From Brachypodium distachyon (lineage: Eukaryota > Streptophyta > Magnoliopsida > Poales > Poaceae), in contig NC_016133.3 of NCBI RefSeq assembly GCF_000005505.3, positions 40,327,237 to 40,391,236 on the forward strand: DNA of 64,000 nt, given 5' to 3'. The notes beneath the pieces are model-generated. The model saw only the letters and a list, made by a program, of their open reading frames with translations. It was not told the origin of the DNA and did no database searches. This document shows, in pieces, positions 32,274 to 44,261 of this stretch (its first letter is position 1; each line of letters starts with the position of its first letter). Both the position numbers and the translations under genes were made by a program.

Positions 32274-33113
32274 TCAATTCCAAGAATTGGAAGACCGCGG
32301 GAACCAGCTGAGCTCGCCTTCGTCTAGCTTCATCAGGTCCTGCAAGCCATCCCAGAGCTGCTCCCCTGTTTCTTCCCCTCCGTGCTGCTGCTGCTGCCAC
32401 CCCTGCGGCACGCGGGCCTCGACCAAGTCCTCGCTGGAAGGCGAGGGCGGCGAATACGTATCGGATGATTTAGCCGCGATGCTGCTCCCATCCCCGCCAT
32501 TGCCGCTGGCGACGTCGTGCTGCTCGGGGAAGGGGAAATTGAGCTTGGCGCGCGGGCCGCGGAACTCGATGGCGGCGCGGTCGTACGCCCTGGCGGCCTC
32601 CTCGGCGGTGTCGAAGGTGCCCAGCCACTTGCGCACGGCGCGGCGCGGGTCGCGGATCTCCGCCGCCCATTTCCCCCATGGCCGCTGCCTCACCCCGCGG
32701 TATTTGTTCTTCTTGTTCCTCCGCCTCCTCTGCGGCCCCCCTGCTGCAGCTGCTGTTGCTGCTGCCTTGTGCGCGACAGTGTTGTGGTTGCCCAATGCGA
32801 TCGCCTGATCGGCGGCGTCCCCGCCGCTGCCGAAGAACTCGCAGCCGAGGCACCCGTCCATGCCGCACACGAGGCACACCTCCGCGCGCGCAGGGAAGAG
32901 CTCCGGCGGCGGCGTGGTGTACCCGGAGATGACGTGCAGCAGGGCGGCGACCATGGCGGCGTGCTCCTGCTCGGGGGAGAACATTCTGCTGCCGAATGGT
33001 GGCGGTGGCTCGGCAATGGTGGAGCCCGGAGACGGGTCCTCGAAGTGGCCGTCGAATCGGATCATGTACTCCTGGTTCGCCCCCATTGTCGCCGCCGTGA
33101 TGCTGAAGGTCAT
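32274..33113 (-). CDS. AP2/ERF transcription factor, group X (ABR1/RAP2.6/ERF109 type)
   Basis: A single exon of 279 residues. The AP2/ERF DNA-binding domain is at about residues 138-195 ([20 protein letters not shown] ... [19 protein letters not shown]). It keeps the WAAEIRD and WLGTF elements and the Ala and Asp that mark ERF rather than DREB proteins, so GCC-box binding is expected. A basic stretch RRRRNKKNK just before it may be the nuclear signal. An N-terminal C-x2-C-x4-C-x2-C cluster (Cys about 80, 83, 88, 91) matches the putative zinc motif typical of group X. The C-terminus [19 protein letters not shown] is an acidic-hydrophobic segment seen in related grass ERFs. Group X members respond to wounding, ABA and redox stress. 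The start at 33113 is the first ATG; a second in-frame ATG (residue 10) is possible. Confidence 0.9.
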   Translation of the reverse strand: MTFSITAATMGANQEYMIRFDGHFEDPSPGSTIAEPPPPFGSRMFSPEQEHAAMVAALLHVISGYTTPPPELFPARAEVCLVCGMDGCLGCEFFGSGGDAADQAIALGNHNTVAHKAAATAAAAGGPQRRRRNKKNKYRGVRQRPWGKWAAEIRDPRRAVRKWLGTFDTAEEAARAYDRAAIEFRGPRAKLNFPFPEQHDVASGNGGDGSSIAAKSSDTYSPPSPSSEDLVEARVPQGWQQQQHGGEETGEQLWDGLQDLMKLDEGELSWFPRSSNSWN

Positions 33114-33253
33114 GTATGTCTGTCTGTTGAACTGTTGTTGCTGCTGCTGATGGAGCTCCTATGTGTGTCTGTCTGAACTCTCTGTTGCTGATGAGTGATG
33201 AGCAGGTGTTGTTGTTTGAAGTTAGCGGGAACTGGTGATGGCTGGGGGGAAGG

Positions 33254-33259
33254 TTTATA
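33254..33259 (-). promoter_or_regulatory. TATA box of the ERF gene
   Basis: TATAAA on the minus strand, about 140 bp upstream of the ATG. It would give a 5' UTR of about 110 bases. Confidence 0.65.
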
Positions 33260-36200
33260 ACAGAACGTTGACGTCGCAGGGCACGCGGCGCATACAGACA
33301 GACACAGGAGACCCGCCCCCTCCTCGTGCACTTTTAGCTAATCCAGAGCTGTTTTAGAGTAACGGGGACCGCGTGAGAAACGTGCGCGTTTATGGGCCTT
33401 GGGTTTCTTTATCCCGGTATTGCCCTTTGCTTGCCCTCTGGCTCGGGCGGGGGGGAGTGCGGGACAGCCTGTGGAGGCCTTCGGTGGTGTCACGTGAGGA
33501 CGTTACGCCTGCGTGACGTTTTGTGGAATCATGGGATTGGATGGGGATTCAAGGATTCAAGAAGTCCGTCCGTTGAAAGGGTCAAAGCGAGGGGTCAAGC
33601 AGAAAGACGAGGATCGCGCAGGTGGTGTTGCCTTGGTTCGTCCGACGTGGCGCCAGAGGTCGGTGGCTGGCGGGTCCCTCCCGGGGGAAAGGCTTCCGGA
33701 AAATTTGCTGTATGCTTTGGACAGAAGAAAGTGTCTTGTTTTTTCCTCTTTGTGTCTGGAGGCACCCTGTCCTATGTTCTTAGGACATTTCCATGGAACC
33801 TCAAATCCTTCATATTTGTCTAAATATGTCCATATGAAAGCTCATGAGCAAAATACAAATTCAATGGAACCCCCATTTATCCAAAAGTGATTCACACCTC
33901 TCATTTTTTTCTTCAAATTTGGGGAGATTATTGGAATCATATTTGTGCAAAACTCATCCAAACCCAGTCCACTTGTTTTCTTGGCTCACATGTCAAGACT
34001 CATGAAGAAATAAATGGGATTTATCATTGGACAACTTGATACGGAGTATTTTGTTCATCCCATTTTCTCCAAAGACCACTCAAATAAACAAATGAGGAGG
34101 ACAGACGGGGGATCATCCTTGGAGATGCCCTTGCATGTCATCAATCCAGATTCACGGTATTTCAGCCATGTGCTCATTAGCTGGATCACATCCATATGTA
34201 ATTCAGGGGCACAGGTGCAGTTGTTGCTATAGTAACTATCTTCAACCGTCTTGATTTTTATTTATTAACTTAATACAATCACAATGACAAGTATCTTTTT
34301 AAAGAAAAAAACAACAAGTGCCAACACAGATGGACCTACACTCACACACAACAAGACAATTGGATATAAGATATAAAAAAAACTTTACCCAAACAACTCC
34401 GAAGGACGTGTTTAATTGGCCCTTATATATATACTTCTTCAAAGAGGGCATGTTAGATTTCATTAAGACAACGTGTTGACTAAGAATTAATCTATTAATA
34501 TGTGGCTTGTAAGATATGAAACCACAAGTATTATAAAATACTTTGGATAACAAACCTAACGATACTAATTTCATACCACATGGAGTAAATCACATATTAA
34601 CATAACAATTTGTGGTCAAAGTTTTGTCTTAATGAAATCTAATATGCTCTCTTTCAAGAAACGAATGAGTACATGTGGTGAAAGTTTTGTCTTGATGAAA
34701 TCTAAATATGCTCTCTTCAAAGAAGGAAGAAAATGAGTCTATACTAACATGTGAGGTAAGAAGTTTAGGATGTGTAACACGCCACCATGTGTGGGTATAT
34801 TATGCATTCTGGCGTATTACGCATCTAAGTGTATAACATCTCGGGCGGGTAGTGTAATCAGTAAATCCATTCCTCACAAGGAAGGAGTTGATCAATAATC
34901 TGGAAGGCGTGGAGATGCCGGCCAGTACCTAAGGAACCGATGCGGATTACTGCGTACCGTCTCTGTATCAAAAAAAGTCACATTTTGAGATAGACGTTTA
35001 GTTTCTTTACATAACTAGAGGGAGGTTTAGCGGTAGCAAATTTAACTGCACAAGGAGAAGGAGGTAAAAGTAAACATTGTGATCCGCATGCAGAAATAAC
35101 CTCCCTATAAACCTTGCACGTTTAGTTTAACTGTCTAGCCCTGTTGCTGAGCATGGCCTATACATATGTGCGTTTTTTATTCAAGGCACCAAAAATGAGG
35201 ATCATGTTGCTTAATACCTAGAAAAGAAATCGATTTTAGTGCTCCAAGCCTCGCCATCATGGGGCCCATCGCAGGAACAAACAATAAATAATGTGTACTG
35301 GTAATAGACGAGATGCCCCGTCCCGTTTGGTAGCAAAGGCCCAAAGGCTGGTAGCTGGAGTTTAGCAGCGTGGGTGCGCGCGGAGCGGCCGAGTGGAGAT
35401 AACTCGCTCATCTCACGGCTCAAAAGGCTGGAGTGAAAGCGACGAGGACAGATTGGAGACAGATCCCTGGGCGGCTGGGCGCCGGGCGTGCGTACGTACG
35501 TCCACGACGGATAATTTTGTTTTGTTCTGCGGTCAACGTCAAAACTTCGAATATCTTTGCGTTGGAGATTTACTGCTATGACAGCTAGTATATAGTATGG
35601 TTTTGATAATTAAAGAATTTTTTTTGCTGGCAGATTGTACTTGTCGACCTAGTCGCTAGCTAGAACCTAATTGGCACGCGATTTTAGTCGAGCCTTACCT
35701 AAACGAGAAGCACAAAGTTTTCCATCCCACGACTTATATTGACGGAACTTAAATTTACCCGTAACGTCTGAACTTTTGATAGCTTTGCCTCTCTATCCAC
35801 TTGAAACGAAAGGTGGCTTTGGATCACCTGGCAATGGTTTTCACGTTTCAGCACAGAAGACATCTAAATCGACATAAGAAAGTTCAGAAGAAAAAAAAAT
35901 CTCTCGTTAACCTCATAAGAAAGTAGTATATTTTTGATACAGTTTTACCATATTTATATTTTTGATCATCCAGACAAAGTAGTCCCACATGTCAGGTCTA
36001 CAAGGTAGTGTGGTGCCTCCACGTGGAGGTGCACCTACTAAATACTCTTCAGACCAGGTTTAAAATTTTGAAGATAAGCGAAATTTGTAAATATCATTTT
36101 GGTTTTATCTTGATCAAAAAATCATTGAATTTTAGCCAAATTTTGACCAAACTTCGGTTGATTCAAATTTCATTTCTTTCCTTACAAACTGGCCTCACAA

Positions 36201-36589
36201 GTCAGATCAATGTGGTGCCATTCAATGCGGGCGACCACAAACTGGTGTAGATTAGACAGCTCGAGTGCGGGTGTCCCCTGCCAAGTCGGAAGCGGGGATT
36301 CAAAATTTTGATGGGTACTTAAATTTCTTCCACCTCAGAATTTTGAACTACTAAAAAGTCAGTTTGGTGCAAATTTATCTAAATTCAATGAAATTTATAG
36401 GGTTGAACACAATATGTTGTTCGTTCCATAAAAAAAATATAAGGCACACATATTTTCCGAGGTGTATATGACTTTAAGTGCATTAGTCCAGTTATACTTG
36501 TATTACCGAAACCTAAATTGATACAGTACAACTTAAAAGTATTTTTTTAGATGAATTTAGGTATCAATCAACTTTGGATCACATACTAG
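33260..36589. other. Intergenic upstream of the ERF gene; no gene recognised
   Basis: The proximal part (to about 33750) is GC-rich and may hold ERF regulatory sequence. The rest is AT-rich with only short frames. An inverted repeat near 34434-34727 is listed separately. Confidence 0.4.
34434..34727. repeat. Inverted repeat of about 39 bp with an extra direct copy
   Basis: The left arm 34434-34472 (CTTCTTCAAAGAGGGCATG...) is repeated in inverted form at 34623-34661 and again, slightly changed, at 34687-34727. All share TTAGATTTCAT(T/C)AAGACAA or its inverse. The first two arms could form a hairpin with a loop of about 150 bases. It is probably a MITE relic. Confidence 0.65.
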
Positions 36590-36799
36590 TACCTTCATTC
36601 CAAAATAGTGCACTCATATAGATTTGTGCACTTGGATTAAGACAACTCTCGTTTCTAGTGCGTGACCATTCATATTGGGTTAATAATAAATATATGTGAG
36701 TAGTTATTGACCGGGTGCGGGTACCAAGAAAAAAATGAAATGTTTTGTGAAACAAATGAGAAAAATCTATACACGTCTTATTGTGGACTGGAGGGAGTA
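36590..36799. mobile_element. Stowaway MITE (210 bp)
   Basis: The left terminus TACCTTCATTCCAAAATAGT and the right terminus, whose inverse reads TACTCCCTCCAGTCCACAAT, pair imperfectly, with TA at both edges. Subterminal ATATAGATTT / AATCTATAC arms also pair. Confidence 0.68.
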
Positions 36800-37441
36800 C
36801 AATCGAACAAACATAGTCCACTGTTATTAATCTTTAAAAGTACTTTCGCTTTTATATTTTTGAAGAGAGGAAGTACCATGGTTTTGATTTAACCCCTGAT
36901 TTGTGCCCCTGCTTTGATTTCATAATGTATGTTCACACTACCTTGAGGTCGAGCGGCGATATCGAATCACACCAAACACTAGAAGTGTATAAACAAAAAC
37001 GTGCTGCTCATTCTGGTCGGCGATGATCAGCAAGCCAATCATGTCGCATCTCCCCCCAAGGCCATGAGCCCATGAAGGTGGGGGCACGCAGAAGCCTCAG
37101 ATTCTTTCAGGCGATAATTATTAGTCCTAAATCCCCTTCCGAAAAGAAGAAGGTACAAGTGCGTGTCCCGCCTCGGCACCATCTCGTCCCATATCTGCCG
37201 ACCTCTTCTTCCTGTCGCTGTCACCAGGGGCCCTCTCTGGTTCAAAACCATGTGGGGATTTTCCTCTTCCGTGCAGATGCGATCTGATCCATGGATCACC
37301 GGCCGTGCGCATTGATGCGGCCTCGCGACAATCCAACAACGGCACAACGCATCGGGTGTCGTGCACGCACATTGCCACATGGGGAAAAGGATTAGCTGGA
37401 GTTTCTCATCTGATGCAGTCTGAACGACCGGCCGTATTCAT
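36800..37441. other. Intergenic; no gene recognised
   Basis: It starts with another partial Stowaway-like end (GAAGAGAGGAAGTACC near 36880). The open frames on both strands at 37039-37380 mirror each other and show no domain. Confidence 0.4.
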
Positions 37442-37776
37442 GATGGGTGTGTTTGGTTGCCCCGACTGCCGTTGCATCAATTGCATGGTGGGTGCAGCAG
37501 CCAAGGATGCAGCAGCTGGGATGCATAGTAGAACTGCAGTCCATTGTTTCGTGTGTTTTGCATACGAGAGCTGCAGCCGGCGGAAACACGGGAAGGAGAA
37601 ACGGCCGGCGATCCAAATTGAATGGAATTAACCAAATAATTGAACACAGCGGAAAAATCCAACCAAAAGACGCAACAGCCATCAACCCAGTTCGTCAAAT
37701 AAAATCAATTTGGCGAACTACGAGATCGGAAGGCGGATCCGCCGAAACCAAAATCAATTCGGGGAACAAATGAATT

Positions 37777-39405
37777 TATTTTTTAAAACCAGTGGGCACC
37801 CCCACCGATTTCCATTAGAGAAACCGCCGACAGGTATACAGGAGTTCATGACACAAAACAGAAAAAAAAGGAAACGAAAGAAGTACACGCAAAAGAACTG
37901 TCAACCGAAACAAAGATGAGATACATCCCACGCAGGGGAAGCAAAACATCTAGCCGGGAAGAAAACAAAGCCCAGGACATCCAGCCCGGCGACGCAGCCT
38001 TCACCCTTGTAGCCTTCGCCTCCCCGGAGCCCAGCCATGTCTTCTTGACAGCGCCTCATAGACCACCTGCAGCAGTGTCTTAACTCCCAGCTCAAACCTT
38101 CCTCACTTTGCTTTTCTCTGCAATATTATCCAGGATGAAAGATGGTTACTTATTTGGAAGATAACACTGGCGGGATCTTCAGGGAATAGGTTCTTGAAGC
38201 ACGCAGCATTCCTAACTTTCCATGGAGTCCACACAACAGCTACCCCTCCACACAAGACCAGCTCACGGTCAGTTGTAAAAGAGTTAAGCCAACTACCCAG
38301 GAAATCATGCATGCATTCCGGCGGCCTAACAAGCTGAAACGCAAACATGATCACTTGCCAAGCAAATTTGGCCAAGGGACAAGCAAACCGCAGATGGTCC
38401 ACTGTTTCTTCCCTGCTGGAAAACATAAATTGAGCATTTCCATGCCAACCTCTCCTCAGCAGGTTGTCCTTGGTCAACACACTGTTCTTCACCAACAGCC
38501 AGATGAAGATTTTGACCGTGAGGGGGGTTTTGATGTCCAGATCCCTCTGTATTGCACAACAGCAGAAGCTGTTAACTGTATATACAGGGATCTGACAGTA
38601 AACACACCAGTGTTTCCAATCGTCCATCTGACAGAATCAGGTTCAGAACTCAACACCACACTATCAACAATCAGTTGTAGTTGTTCCCACTGGTCTATAG
38701 TCTCTCCAACCAACCTTCTTCTGAGTTGGATACAACCCAGGCCCTCAGTTTTAACTCTGTGTAGAGTAATATCTTTGGAGAAGGTGATCAGGAACAGTCT
38801 GGGGAAGGTGGAGGCCAAAGGCACCTGATTATGCCATCTGTCCTTCCAGAATAAAGTCTTTCTCCCATCTCCAACAATTCTGATAGAGTACTGCTGGAAT
38901 AGATGGTTCACCCCCAGCAAACTCTGCCAAAATGGAGAGCAACCCACTCCTGAAGATTGAAGAGCCAACACTTTGTTATTCAAGTATTTCTTTGTCAGTA
39001 TCTCTTGCCATGTTCCACAAGAATTTTCCAATTTCCAGAGCCATTTGCAAAAAGACTACGGTTCATGTCAGCCAAATCAAGGATGCCTAATCCCCCAGAG
39101 TCTTTAGGGAGGCATACAGTTGGCCAGTTCACCGGGTGGTATTTCTTCTTGCCAGCAGTTTCCTGCCACATCATCCTTGCTCTATGATAGTCCCATCTTT
39201 TCAGAACTCCTTTAGGTACTTTCAGGAAAGATAGCATATAAAAGGGCACACTACTCATACTTGCATTGATCAAAATAACTCTACCCCCAATAGACAGCAA
39301 GTTTCCTTTCCATCCAGCAAGCTTTTTCTCCGACTTCTCTTCAACTGGTTTCCATTGTTTGTTACTGAGCCTTTTCAAGTCAATAGGAATCCCCAAGTAA
39401 GTAAA
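37777..39405 (-). mobile_element. 5'-truncated LINE (L1 type) with 15-bp target duplication
   Basis: This minus-strand copy holds only the C-terminal part of ORF2 and the 3' UTR. It ends in a short A-rich tail at about 37777-37787. The flanking 15-mers GGGAACAAATGAATT (37762-37776) and GGGAACAAACGAATT (39406-39420) differ at one base and are the target duplication. The 5' truncation is typical of LINE insertion. It is a different LINE lineage from the one at 15-25 kb. Confidence 0.85.
38103..39405 (-). pseudogene. LINE ORF2 C-terminal fragment with zf-RVT domain
   Basis: It reads FVPFTYLGIPIDLKRLSNKQ (post-RT region), then KLAGWKGNLLSIGGRVILIN and PKDSGGLGILDLADMNRSLF. After a frameshift near 39030 it continues as GTWQEILTKKYL ... 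RIVGDGRKTLFWKDRW. After another near 38560 it reads DLDIKTPLTVKIFIWLLVKN and HLRFACPLAKFAW. The last part is the zf-RVT domain. Two frameshifts leave it non-functional. Confidence 0.85.
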
Positions 39406-40047
39406 GGGAACAAACGAATTACGAGATAGGAAATCGGATCCGGGACGGCTTGCGGCCGGGACGGCGGTGGTGCGGCGGCTGGAGCGGCTCGGGGACGGGC
39501 GGCGGTGGTGGGGCGGCCGCGGACCGCTGCGGATGGGATGGCGGCGGCTCGCAGACGAGAGCGAAGACGGCGGCTCGTAGACGGGCGGCGAAGGTGGCGG
39601 CCGGTGCTTCTTGCGGCCGGCGACTGCCGGGGCGGCTCGGGGGCGGGTCCTGCAGCGGAGGAGACGGAGAGGTCGAGCGGAGGAGACGAGGGAGGCGGAG
39701 CGGCCGTGCCTGCACGAGAAAAACGCCCGATACCTGCGTTTTCTGAATGCAGGCTCTGGGTGGGCTTTTTGCATCGCGGGTGCAAGTGTCAGGTGCGATG
39801 CGAGCAACCGAACGGGCCAATTTTTGCATCGCGGTGCGAGCCAAGGCCTGCGCAGGGAACCAAACAGGCCCGATATAGTAGTACAACAGAGCACAAGCTG
39901 CGCCCGGTAACTAACGAGGAGAGCTTGTTTTCGTTATTTCGGTGACGACATTTACATGGCGAAACTGTAATTGCATTGCAAAACGAAAGTTCCGTTCATA
40001 TAGATTCCGACCACTCTTGGGCCATATTCAGATATATTTTTCTACTA

Positions 40048-40157
40048 CTCCCTCCGTCCAACAAAATATGTTCCAAGTTTGTGAAAATTTGAATGTATCT
40101 ATGACTTACTGTATAGATACATTTAAATTTAGTCAAAGTTGAAACATTCTTTGTTGG
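40048..40157. mobile_element. Stowaway-type MITE, right terminus worn
   Basis: It starts CTCCCTCCGTCCAACAAAAT after TA. The right side carries the inverse of the subterminal sequence (CATTCTTTGTTGG) but lacks the final GGAGGGAG. The interior ATGTATC / GATACAT arms pair. It is related to the MITE at 25706-25829. Confidence 0.65.
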
Positions 40158-40968
40158 TGTTAGGCGAGAAAAAAAACGAAACTCTCTAAGGCAGAGAGTG
40201 TATTTCCTCAACGCGCCAGGGGAAGGAAAAGGATGCGGGCGTGCCAGTGTACTAATGTACACAAAAAAACAAAGATAATAAAGTAGGGAAACATGTATTT
40301 TATTAATCTCGTATCGAGAAACAAATTACAAGTTTTTTATAAATAATGCACTCCGTGTGGCCTGCTACCACGGCCAACATGACATGGACGATTGTGGTCT
40401 CCTGGTTCACGAGGCCTCGGAAATCTCCCGCTTAATTATGTCCGTAGGTCAAGCCTGCAGACCACCTCCGATTAAGCTGCTGCAATGGTGTCGTCTTCAA
40501 GTTTTGTCTTCTCCCTGTGCTTGGTGTAGAAGATGGCGGTGATGAAGCGGAAGAGAGGGGTGGTACGACCCCGCTTCGTCGAGGCTAAGCCACGACCGTT
40601 CGACCGTGCAGGTGCCAAACGGCATGCTACGCCGTCTTGTCGATGTACGATGAAGTGTCTAGCTGACACGCGCCTTGTCTAGCTGACACGCGCCTTGTCA
40701 GCTAGACAGGTTGAGAAGTGGCCTCCGCCTCGTCGGTACCCGGCCTGTAAAATGTCCGCCTCGTCGGACCGGGCAGAATGTCTTGCTTTTGCCTCGTCGG
40801 TGCCCAGCAAGAGCGTGTGAAGTGGTGATGTACTTCATCGGTGCATGGACATGTCGGTGGAGTAGCTTTGCCTCGCTTGTGCTTGGGGAAGATGGTTAGA
40901 TGGGAGTAGACTTGATGTTGAAGACGAAGATGTAGGTGTTGTCGGAGGTGCAAGAGACCTCGCCATAA
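40158..40968. other. Intergenic; short duplication only
   Basis: A 21-base unit around GTCTAGCTGACACGCGCC occurs twice in tandem (about 40656-40698), followed by its partial inverse (GTCAGCTAGAC). No gene was recognised. The repeated CCTCGTCGG phrases that follow suggest degraded tandem repeat. Confidence 0.45.
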
Positions 40969-41535
40969 GTTGGTGAAGCATGCGCCCAAGTGGGGACGGA
41001 CGCCACATAGGAGGCCGCCATGAGAAGCGGCGTGCTGATCGAAGTTGGTGAAGAGTGTGCCAATGCGGGCGCCGTGTACGGCAACGTCTCAGTGGACACT
41101 GCGTAGAAGGCCGCCATGAGCAGTGGCGTGCTAATTAGAAGTTGGTGAAGAGTGCGCCAATGCGGACGCCGTGTACGGCGATGTCCCGGCGGACATCATG
41201 TAGAAAGCCGCCACGAGCAATGGCCTACCAATGCCAAGTTGTTGAAGAGTGCGCCAAGACGGGCGCGCTGTATGGTGATGTCTCAGTGGACACCACATAG
41301 AAGGCCGCGGCGAGCGGTGGCGTACCAATGCCAAGTTGTTGAAAAGTGCGCCAAGATGGGCGCCCTATATGGCGGTATCCCAACGGACACTGGGATCCCA
41401 ATGGACACTGGGTAGAAGGCCGGCCATGAGCGGCGGCGTCACGACGCTGGGTCGGTGAAGGATGCGCCAAGACAGGCGCCCTGTATGGCGGTGTCTCAGG
41501 GGACACCACGTCGAATGCAGCCACTAGCGGTGACG
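40969..41535. repeat. Tandem array with 97-bp period, about 5-6 diverged copies
   Basis: The phrase GTTGGTGAAGAGTGCGCCAA (or close variants) starts at 41044, 41141, 41238 and 41335, each exactly 97 bp apart. Further copies start at 40969 (75 bp before, shortened) and 41451 (116 bp after, with a 19-bp internal duplication). Each copy also holds GGGCGCC-TGTA-GGCG-TGTC and GGACACCAC-TAGAAGGCCGCC. The period is not a multiple of three, so the array is not coding. Confidence 0.85.
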
Positions 41536-43449
41536 TTTGACAGTTGGAGGAGACCTACAGGCCGGCGGGCGCCTCCCGCCGACTCGACAACCTGTTGCTG
41601 ATGACGACGACCTGTACGCCAGCTCGTCCTGTTCATCAAGGTTGTGCTCCGGCCGCCTGGAGTGGGCACTATGTAGATGTCACCCACATCCGCACCATCA
41701 TGCATGATGGCGCGCTCAGGCAGATGTCGATGGGTGGTTGATGAAGAAGGCGCCCCGCCCTATCGTGGCGATCCTCTTGTATCTGGCGCCGTCGGCGGTG
41801 TTCACATGAACGTCAGCTAGCTTGTCGATGAAGACGGCGCCCTGTTCAGCAAGGTAACGCTCCGTCTGGGACGGGCACTGTGTGGACGTCGCCCACGTCC
41901 GCACTGTCGCCCACGATGGCGCTTAGGCTTATGTTGACGGGCTATTGATGAAGATGGCGCTCCGCATCGGACGGGCGTCAGAATGTGGTACACAGCCCAG
42001 ATGGCAATCACGAGATTGCTAAACTCCGGAGACAAACATATCTCCTCCTGTCCTGCATACACCTCCATGGCACCTGAGTAGACAAGAAAAAAAGAAAGAT
42101 TGGGGCCGGGATCTTTATGTACCTTGGAGGCTTGGACGAGCGCCTCCATGGCACCTGCGTAGACAAGAAAAAAAGAAAGATAGGGACCGGGATCTTTATG
42201 TACCTTGGAGGCTTGGACGAGCGCGTGTCGTCGTGGCCGCGGTCTGGGCGGCCGCATGGCCTTGATGTCCCCGGACTTTGTCTTGGCGCTCCTGGACCTG
42301 TCCGCCTTGGGCACTGCCTAGCCTTGTTCACCTCGATGAACCTTACGCGTTGTGGTGTGCGGCGTGCGTCGCCGTGGTGAGGCGTGCTGCCCCTGCGTAT
42401 TGCCTCCTCCATCCATGTGAACCTGGTTGGTGCTGCTAGGCATGCGTGCTCTGGTACAAGTTCGCCGTCCTGGGCGCGTTCTCTGCTGCGTAGCTCTCGT
42501 GGACGATCGATCTGCGCCTCTGGAACACACCTGCTAGATGATGGAGAACACATACCTGCGTCTGGCCTCGTCGGTCTTCTCAGGTTCAATCTGACCTGCG
42601 TCTGGTCCTCCTTGGACCTGTTCGCCTTGGGCGCAGCAGCGCGCTGCCCTCGTCTGGCTTCCAGGCGCTCCGTCGATCTCCTGTGCGTGCGTCTGGCGCT
42701 GGCGCGACGTCCGCTGCCTTCAGGTGCGGCCAGGGTCTCCGTCCTGCCCTTCGGCTCGAGATGGCTTGCTAGTTATAAGCAACGGGCTAACAGGGCAAGC
42801 GGCCTCCTGATTTTCTGTTTCTATCTGTTTGGATCGGACAAGATCGATCTTCCTCAAACAATCGTTATCTCCTTCCTATGTGCTTATCCGGTGCAGCACT
42901 GGCCCACCGGCCAGAGGTGCATGTACTGTGACCTTATCGATCAAGCATGCCCCCATTAACATTGCTCTTGTACTGGTTACTAACTTGCCCAGCTAGAATA
43001 CGTACACGTATACTAGTGCATGCATATGTGCCCGGCTAGTTTCTAAGCTCGATGCACATGCACGTAGTATTTTCATGTCATTCATTTTTCCTTTTGACAT
43101 AACCAGTCTCTACTGCAGCTGACCATTTTTCTTTTCATGACTTGATCCAATTTCGCGGCGAATTTTGGTACAAAATATCGTCAAACAGTTGGACAGAGGG
43201 AGTAGCACTTTTACATGACGAAACTGTAATTATCGCACAAGCTCACGCTCAGGCATCAGATATTTTTTCCTAGCACAGTGGTTTAGGCAGCTGAATTGGC
43301 ATCACCGTATTCACATTTTTCAGCCCCCCAAGAAACTTGGGCCTCTGAAAACAGTTGTGGCCTCTGCTTAGTTAGCGATGCCTGAGCAGCTCGGAGGTTG
43401 CAAGCCCACTACTGTCTACCGGGACGAAGCTGACAGAAATCTCGCTCTC
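41536..43449. other. GC-rich then AT-rich intergenic DNA; no gene recognised
   Basis: Apart from the 81-bp duplication, 41536-42780 is GC-rich with repeated TTGATGAAGA(A/T)GGCGC and GTCGCCCAC phrases, probably old tandem repeats related to the 97-bp array. From 42780 it becomes ordinary AT-rich DNA. Confidence 0.4.
42062..42223. repeat. 81-bp tandem duplication
   Basis: Two copies start at 42062 and 42143 and share CCTCCATGGCACCTG, the AGACAAGAAAAAAAGAAAGA run, and CTTGGAGGCTTGGACGAGCG, with only a few differences. Confidence 0.85.
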
Positions 43450-43460
43450 TTTTGGTTTAA

Positions 43461-44261
43461 GACTAAATTACGTAACACCACCGCATTATAGATAGGGTTT
43501 CACATATGTATCAGTTTTCGTTTTAGTTGCAAAAAAACCACCGGATTAGCGTAACCTCTCGGTCGCTATCGTCTAAGCCCGTTTCTGACAGGTATGGCCC
43601 ACTGTCGGGCCAACGTGTTTTACCAGCTCAGCCTCCAGCGGGGTCTCTTTCTCCCCACCCAGCCGTCCCTGCTCCTTCTCCGGCGAGAATGCCGAGCTCG
43701 AGTAGCCTCCTCCCTGCTATGCCGTGCGCCGCTCGTGTTGCTGCTGCTCGCCCGCGCGCCCCCGCGCCATGCACCGCTCGTGTCGCCGCTCGCGCCCCGG
43801 CACCCCAGGCCCTATTGCTTTGGTCGCCTGCGCGCTGGCGCGCCCCACGCGCTGCTGCCCCCGCGCGCCCACGCCCTGCTACTCCGCTAGCCCGCGCGCC
43901 CTGCTGCGCACCGCCGCGCCTCATGCTCGCCCGCGCGTCGCTCGTGTCGCTGCTTGTCCGCGAGTTACTGCTCCACGCACCGCTGCGTCGCCGTGCGGCT
44001 CTCCGACGATCGCGGCAGTGAGAGCCCATCGACTTTCAGGTTGGGAAGAGAGAGAGAGAGTGCAGGGATGAAGAAGAGATAGTTGCCACGGTGGACGCCA
44101 CGTTGGTCTGACCGGTGGACCCGCCTCGTTATAAACGGGCTTAGACGCTAGCGAGCGAGGGGTTACGCTAATCCGGTGGTTTTTTTAACAAAAACAAAAA
44201 ATGATAACTGATACCTATGTGAAATTCTAACCCCTAACGTGGTGATTTTTTGTAATTTACT
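43461..44261. mobile_element. Mutator-like (MULE) non-autonomous element, 801 bp, long inverted termini
   Basis: The left terminus (43461-43584) and right terminus (44133-44261) are inverted repeats of about 125 bp. Both contain AAACCACCGGATTAGCGTAA and GTCTAAGCCCGTTT. Flanking 11-mers TTTTGGTTTAA (43450-43460) and TTTTGATTTAA (44262-44272) differ at one base and form the target duplication. The long termini and 9-11-bp duplication fit Mutator-like elements. The interior is very GC-rich (Ala/Arg/Pro frames in several phases) and may be captured gene sequence, but no domain was recognised. Confidence 0.82.

Larger units (their letters stand above)
37445..39871. mobile_element. Harbinger-like element with GGG..TGTTTGGTT termini, split by a LINE
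   Basis: The left end GGGTGTGTTTGGTTGCCC and the inverse of the right end GGGCCTGTTTGGTTCCCT agree at most positions, and each is flanked by the same three bases, GAT (37442-37444 and 39872-39874). Three-base duplications and GGGCCTGTTTGG-type ends fit PIF/Harbinger elements, although that superfamily prefers TTA/TAA. Without the inserted LINE the element would be about 0.8 kb. The right internal part (39430-39720) is very GC-rich with CGG-type repeats. No transposase is visible, so it would be non-autonomous. Confidence 0.6.

Noticed and set aside
40896..41524. Minus-strand frames coding a repeated HSSPT / PSWRT-like protein
   Set aside because: The underlying DNA repeat has a 97-bp period, not a multiple of three, so successive copies change frame.
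43527..44021. 164-codon Ala/Pro/Arg-rich frame as a host gene
   Set aside because: It lies wholly inside an element with clear inverted termini and a target duplication, and other phases are equally open.
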